Shown piece after piece: positions 58,561 to 64,000 of a DNA stretch of 64,000 bases. The DNA comes from Chamaecyparis obtusa (Eukaryota; Streptophyta; Pinopsida; Cupressales; Cupressaceae). The stretch's first letter is position 1. Every line of letters begins with the position of its first letter. The notes beneath the pieces are model-generated. The model had not been told where the DNA came from, did not search any database, and saw only the letters and a list, made by a program, of their open reading frames with translations. Made by a program: the position numbers and the translations under genes. Location: NCBI GenBank assembly GCA_027943335.1, contig BSBK01006396.1, forward strand, positions 251,322 to 315,321. The letters run 5' to 3'.

Positions 58561-59470
58561 TGTTTTTAGATTCTTACCTTCCACCTAGGGGTACAATGGT
58601 TAATAGATCTTTGACCTGCAATTTGGTGGTTGACATCTCCAATATGGGCTATGTTTCCCCTTTTGAGAAAACTATACCTATTGTTATTGGTGTTCTCATC
58701 ATCTGAATCATTGATCAACTCTCATTTATTAAAAAAATGTTTATTTTCTTTAAAGACCATAAAATGGATATGAACTATTTCCCCCCACCTTTGTTATAGA
58801 GGTGATTCTTGGATATGAACTATTTCCTTCCTACTTTGAAAGGTAGGGAGCTATTTCCAGGTCAATCACTTGTGGTCATCATCTCTTGTGCTTATTTCTA
58901 GATTTTTGAGCTTCTAAACTATTTACACTCAGGTAAAGTAGAGATTCATCCCTATGTTTATGGCGTATTCATTATTATATTTTACTCTATTAAGGATCAC
59001 AATTTCATTCTACCCGTGGGTACTTGGAAATGGAGATCTTATGCTCTAAATGTTCATCCTTTATCATGCCCTTTCAACCCTCTAGTTGAACCTAAAACCA
59101 TTTTCCCCATATGGGAAAGGCTACCTTATTTCCACCTCCATTTATGATCAAATACTACCTATAAACCTATGGGAAATATATTGTGTTATTTTATAAAAGT
59201 GGACCCTAATACCAACATTTTTTCTCATACTTCATATATTAGGATTTGAGTGGATTTGAACCTTTCTGATCTTCTTTATGCCAAGATTTTTGTAAAGATA
59301 GTTGTATTGCCTTCAGGATAGATTTTTTACTATGAAGGGAACCCTTTTTTATGTATATGTTATTGTGATACATGTCATTTAGCCCCTTATTTCCCTCATT
59401 GATATTGTCTACCATCTTCTCCTACCTATTTGAAGAATGTAACCATTGTCATCTCATGGATTTTATTGAT
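58561..59470 (+). pseudogene. Decayed DUF4283-type ORF1 / gag-like relic, plus strand
   Basis: The plus strand reads GTWKWRSYALNVHP, then EPKTIFPIWERLPYFHLHL (family PIWVRLPxLPLHLW) and KPMGNILCYFIKVDPNTN (family AIGxxLGxFIKxDP). It continues with YIRICVDLNLS and NPFLCICYCDTCHLAPYF in the place of a CCHC knuckle. Stops are present. It probably comes from another LINE ORF1. Boundaries are approximate. Confidence 0.5.
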
Positions 59471-60170
59471 GATTCAAATTCTAGGTCAAAGTATTTGGTA
59501 AAGTGAACACCTCCCTCTCCTATTAGTTTGTCTATTTTGGCAGCTCGTGCCCCTATTCCTATTCATAAAGCCCATCTTGTGGCTTCTTTTGGTAGTCCCT
59601 CAAGTTAATACATCATCTCATACATGGTTCTTTAACTATTTTTTCCCTCAACTATTAGGTTCCCTCTCCATATTTGGTGGCCCATATGGCTTACTCATCT
59701 ACTACCTCTAATGTTTCCTTCAGCACTACTTCGTAAATTTCTCCTAGTGAAGATGTTTCTTCTTACACTTTTATTTTACATAAGAAAATAAGTCAATCTC
59801 TTATGTCATTATATTTTTCTATCAAACCCACTTTTGGGTTCAAACTCTATTTTCAGTATTATTTTTTTATTCTTACTCTATGGATAGTTTTAGTTTTTTT
59901 TAGCTCTAGTATATTGTAATTATTTAGCTACCCTTTTTGTAACTCTATTGTTTTTCTCTTACAAAAACCTTTTATATAATGATGGTCTATTTTTTATTTA
60001 TAATGATTTTAGGCCCTTCGCCATTATTTTAATAAGAAAGTCTATAAGAATGATATTTGAAACTAAAACTATTGCTACAACCCCATCTAAATGCTCAAAT
60101 AAAAGAAGGTACTCATGTAATAAGGAAATATGGGGAGAGAAATGCAACATAAAACATACTAAGTGAACTA
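59471..60170. other. Unassigned stretch
   Basis: T-rich on the plus strand. Short frames occur (59948-60166) without motifs. Nothing is recognised. Confidence 0.4.
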
Positions 60171-61527
60171 CTTCCTCATTTCATTGATTTCACATTAGGA
60201 AGGAAGAGTATCCTCAATAAGCTTGAGAGCTCGAGTGACTAAAATTAGGATATGGATATATCCTTTAGTAAAGATCTAATGAAGTTAAATGAGATTGATT
60301 AAGTGATTTAGAAGATCTAATAGAAAATTAAGTAAAAGGTCAATCAAAATAGGCTAATATGAATTGATATTGAGTTGAAACTGACAAATATAGAAATCAG
60401 AAGGAAGAATGCACCTACTCAAGAAATTTTACCCAAAACTAGAATGGATAGGGTGAAATTTGACTTGTACACAAGGAAAGGTCAATTTTCTCGATGTTTT
60501 CTCAATAATTCTAGATGAAAGATTCACAAAACTTGCAACTTCTGATGTGCTACCCAAAAAAGTTGTGACAACTTTGTAACATGTTCCTATACACAAAAAA
60601 TGGGGGAAAGTTTGGGAAGAGGGTTTTCCCCTAGTCAAACCCTTGTTTTAGAATCAACATTGAAATAAGGTAGAAATTACATAGAAGAAATAATGTAAGA
60701 AAGAAAGATTTTGATTTACCTTGCATAAAACCCTCATGAATAGACTGTATAAATCTCTCAAATGCATGAATATGCTTGAGTGAAAATACAATCCAAAGAG
60801 CTAACCTTGGACTGAGATGTAAAAATAAGGATTCCCTCACAAATGCATAGATCTATGATTTCCACTCCTAGATCAAGAATATATATATGCTTGATAATGA
60901 GAGGTGATGAAGAATGAGATAGAAGAATGCTTGAATATTCTTTCTTGATTGAGAATACCTCTACTTATCCATCATAAGAGAGAAAATTGCATCAATAGGA
61001 GAAGATTTCCTTGGACATGGTACATATTGAAGAAATGATAACTTGGAGATCTTGAATTGCATTATTCCTTCAAATCTTGAATCCAAATCCTCAATTGCAA
61101 ATTTGATTTCTTAATTTCTTGATGGATAGCTTGCACTTGATTGAATTATACCAAATGAGGGGAGATGATGTCCTTTTATACTTCACTCCCTCCATTCAAA
61201 ATTCAAATTTGATCTAGGCTTACTACAATTGAAAACCTCAAAAGAAGACCTTGATATTGGGCTTTGGGAAAACTTTGGTCCCAAAACACTAGGGACGGCT
61301 TGGTTTTGGTGACCTATCCTAAGGACATGTCAGCTTTGGTGACTTGTCCTAGGAAAAATAGGCTTAAATTTTACTTGGACATCAAGGACAATGAATAAGT
61401 GCAGGAAAATAAGAATTAGATCATATGGATCAAGCCTAATGAGAATTATGACCTTAAAAGCACTAAAATGGGGCCTAATAGGTCCTAATACATCCAATTA
61501 TGGGTGCTAACTTCTTAGGACTATACA
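60171..61527 (-). repeat. 3' LTR of another LTR retrotransposon (left boundary uncertain)
   Basis: The right edge is sharp. On the minus strand the LTR begins TGTATAGTCCTAAGAAG right after a purine tract, and a TATAAAAGGAC box lies near 61175. The style (TGTAT start, PPT ending GGGGGCTAAA) is like the Tat element's. The left edge could not be placed because the partner LTR is outside the window; 60171 is only a guess. Confidence 0.55.
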
Positions 61528-61543
61528 TTTAGCCCCCACTTTA
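61528..61543 (-). other. Polypurine tract of the right-hand LTR element
   Basis: On the minus strand TAAAGTGGGGGCTAAA directly precedes the LTR start TGTATAG. Confidence 0.7.
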
Positions 61544-61837
61544 AGAGGAGTATGAGACAAGCTCATGCTCAAGGTAAAGTAGATCAATGCATAAGAACTA
61601 TCTTATCGAGGTCAAGGAGAAAAAGAAACATCAATCTTCCAAGTGACTCAAGTCCTCATCAAATCTGAAACCAAGATAAGTGATGCATTACTCATAATAG
61701 AAAAGAAAAAGAGAGAAATAATCACAATCACTATCCTAGTGAGGGATTTCCTTACTATGGATCACACATAGGGAAATTATTGCAAAAAATAGCATTCAAG
61801 GTTTAGAAAGTTGTGTTATGCTAGTAAATCCATAGAA

Positions 61838-62110
61838 AAATGATCAATCCTTAATGAAAGTATTATCTACATTAAGGGATCTGACAAGAGAATGATCAGG
61901 ACTAAGGAAAGCATTGTCTCCATTGGGATCAAAGAAAGATGATTAGGCCTAAGGAAAGGTCTGTCTCCTTAGGGATCAAGAAAAGTGATCAGGCCTAAGG
62001 AAATATTTGTCTCCTTAGGGGTCAAAGAAAGAGGACCAGTCCTTAAGGAAATCTTTTTCTTCATTAAGGGATCTCATAAAAGGATTAAAACAAGGAAAGA
62101 ATTTTCTCCT
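61838..62110. repeat. Minisatellite, ~47-bp unit, about six diverged copies
   Basis: Unit: (A/G)TGATCAGGCCTAAGGAAA, then (G/T)TCTGTCTCCTTAGGGATCA, then AAGAAA. The two halves, CCTAAGGAAA and CTCCTTAGGG, are near-inverses, so each unit can form a hairpin. It lies in the internal 3' region of the right-hand LTR element. Confidence 0.82.
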
Positions 62111-63960
62111 TAGCCATATGCAAGAGAGGTTGAATTGAATTATTGTGTACATGTGTGAAAAATGTGAAACATGGAGTAGAGTGTATGCCCCCATTTTAAA
62201 GCAATTATAAATACCTTAACATGATAAATAGATTTAATAGAGAATACATGCACCTTCAAGAAATATTTACACTATGATATGCCCCCAAAAAAGGAAAAGT
62301 CAAGAAAAATGAGCACATGAAAAAATAGAGCATGGAAGAGATCTACTAACTCTGGGGTCAGTATGATCATATGATAATACATGAGATATTATATCAAAAT
62401 GAAATGTCATCATCCCTCAGATGTAGTAGAACTAAAAGCACAATGGAATAATGTTATGTAAGAGTTATAAAGAAGAGTCTTTTTGGGTGAGCATCATGGA
62501 GACCAAAAAGAATAGGTAGCTACCATTCTGCATCATCCCTAATTAGACAATACAAAGGAACATTTAGGAACAATGGTATATGCATGAAATAACATGTAAT
62601 GACATATAGAATAAGTGAGATACAAATAGAATAATATTTAAAATATTTTGATTTCTTTATCAACTTGCACCAATGGAGCAACGAGGCTCATTTAAAGAAA
62701 TCTAAAGACATGTAATAGGTGACACATATTGGGGGAAGTACATTACAATAGGAAAATACATAAAATCTATTGTAGATTACTTGATATATCTTTCTGGTGC
62801 TTAGTAGAATGAGATTTTAGTTTGTCTTTTCTTTAGTTTAGTATTTTAGGGTTAATGACAATTATTGTACCAGTTTTGAGATGGATATATCTTTTTTCAT
62901 CCACATTTGGGTTCAGTTTATTTTTAGAATTTATTGTGTTCAATATGCATCTACTGATAAGATTTGTGTTTTACTATTACTTATGGATGAGATAATAGGG
63001 TAGTATTATGATTATTTCTTTTATTCTTTATATCATCAAGAGCCTATAGAATTACAGTGATTTTATATGGACTATTCATATGCAAATATTCTTTTGAGAT
63101 TTTTTTTTTGGTCACAAGTTACTGGAATGTGTATGTTGCATATTGTTGGTTTAGTAGGAGATTTAGTTTCTTATTCTCCTTTAGGTATACATATTCAATC
63201 TTTTGGTTTTGGATATTTTTAGTCTATCCTTGTTCCAAATAGGGGGATAAATATTAGTGTATGTGTCACCAAGTACCAAGGGGGATTTTGTTGCTCCTCG
63301 CACTTTTTTTCCTTGTTGTCAAACACACTAACAATGTAGCAGTATTATGATGATGTTCATGGTAGTATTATGATTGTATTCATGGAAGTATTATGATGTT
63401 CAGTCATGATATCTTATCATTAGTTTTCATCCTTAATTATTTTTTATAACATTTAGTTCATATTAGCGATATCATACTATTTGTGATAACGTGGGTATTT
63501 GTGATAACATGGGGCTTATATTGGTGATGAGATCAGTGGTAACATAGGGTTCATAGTATTCATATTTCAAGTTACATTTAGTATCTTTGGACATCATATT
63601 GTACATGTTATGTTTCATTTTGCATTCACCTTCATAGACATTATGTTATTTTCAGATTGGGAATGAACAAACAATTCAGTCATATTTAGTATCACAAATA
63701 TTCACTTGAATTAGGAGTTATCATGAATACATTTATTAGATTGACAAAGTTCAAATATGAAAGAATATTTTATCTATATCAATGAGTAAGTTGAATAGAA
63801 TTATTCATTACATTAAGTTTGATAATGATATTTACTAGCATGCAACTATTTTTTTTACAATGAGTATCATTGCACAATTGGTCTTTATGAGAGATACGTA
63901 TAGTGATATATTCCATTTTTCCAAAGCATCATACTTGATAGCTTTTGTAAAAGTTTTTAA
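62111..63960. other. Internal non-coding region of the right-hand LTR element and beyond
   Basis: No protein motif recognised on either strand. TAGTATTATGAT recurs near 63003 and 63362 with local duplication (TAGTATTATGATTGTATTCA, then AAGTATTATGATGTTCA). Confidence 0.4.

Positions 63961-64000
<40 letters not shown>
63961..64000. repeat. TA microsatellite at the window edge
   Basis: (TA)n of at least 18 units starting near 63964, running out of the window. Confidence 0.95.

Noticed and set aside
61838..62110. CRISPR-like array
   Set aside because: Units are contiguous and diverged with no unique spacers, and the window is plant nuclear DNA.
63057..63242. 61-residue hydrophobic frame suggesting a membrane peptide
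   Set aside because: It arises in T-rich non-coding sequence (Phe/Tyr/Ile bias), with no homologous pattern.

Overview
This window looks like intergenic DNA from a large-genome seed plant, most likely a gymnosperm such as a conifer (inference). It is AT-rich and packed with old plant retrotransposons: Tat-lineage Ty3/gypsy, Ty1/copia, L1-type LINEs with a plant RNase H domain, and TRIMs. It also carries long TA microsatellites. I found no intact host gene. The only clear host-gene sequences are two tandem, dead copies of NOG1, a nucleolar GTPase.

Layout. Positions 1-270 hold a decayed fragment of an unidentified protein family. From about 430 to 30600 lies one roughly 5-kb minus-strand LINE (LINE-A) stretched to 30 kb by nested insertions. 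A 1-kb TIR element (706-1708) splits its RNase H domain. A 21-kb Tat-lineage LTR retrotransposon (4547-25586) splits ORF2 between endonuclease and RT. A truncated LTR-type element (about 26640-29752) sits between ORF1 and ORF2. The Tat element is itself split within RT by a 3.9-kb LTR-type insertion (12866-16731) of the same family as the one at 26640-29752. Three of these insertions keep recognisable target duplications, and removing the insert restores the coding frame.

The Tat element reads gag - protease - G-patch-like linker - RT - RNase H - second RNase H - integrase on the minus strand. It also has an antisense plus-strand gene encoding a plant mobile domain (PMD) protein near its 3' LTR.

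From 30.6 to 34.6 kb come a plus-strand LINE fragment (LINE-B), a 142-bp tandem duplication, and a second relic of the unidentified family carrying a TRIM. From 34.8 to 40.4 kb come a copia LTR, three foldback (hairpin) elements and the duplicated NOG1 pseudogenes. The third foldback has NOG1 3' coding sequence in both arms. From 40.4 to 48.1 kb is a mosaic of one repeat family in both orientations, with a three-member array of related hairpins at 45.5-46.0 kb. From 48.2 to 51.5 kb lies the 5' half of a minus-strand Ty1/copia element. A second TRIM lies at 51.6-52.0 kb and a third LINE (LINE-C, minus) at 52-57.4 kb. The right end holds a DUF4283-type relic, the 3' LTR and PPT of another LTR element, a 47-bp minisatellite, and a TA tract at the edge.

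No pathway or operon links these features. Their relations are those of insertion history. All coding entries show stops or frameshifts, and translations across them were read by eye.
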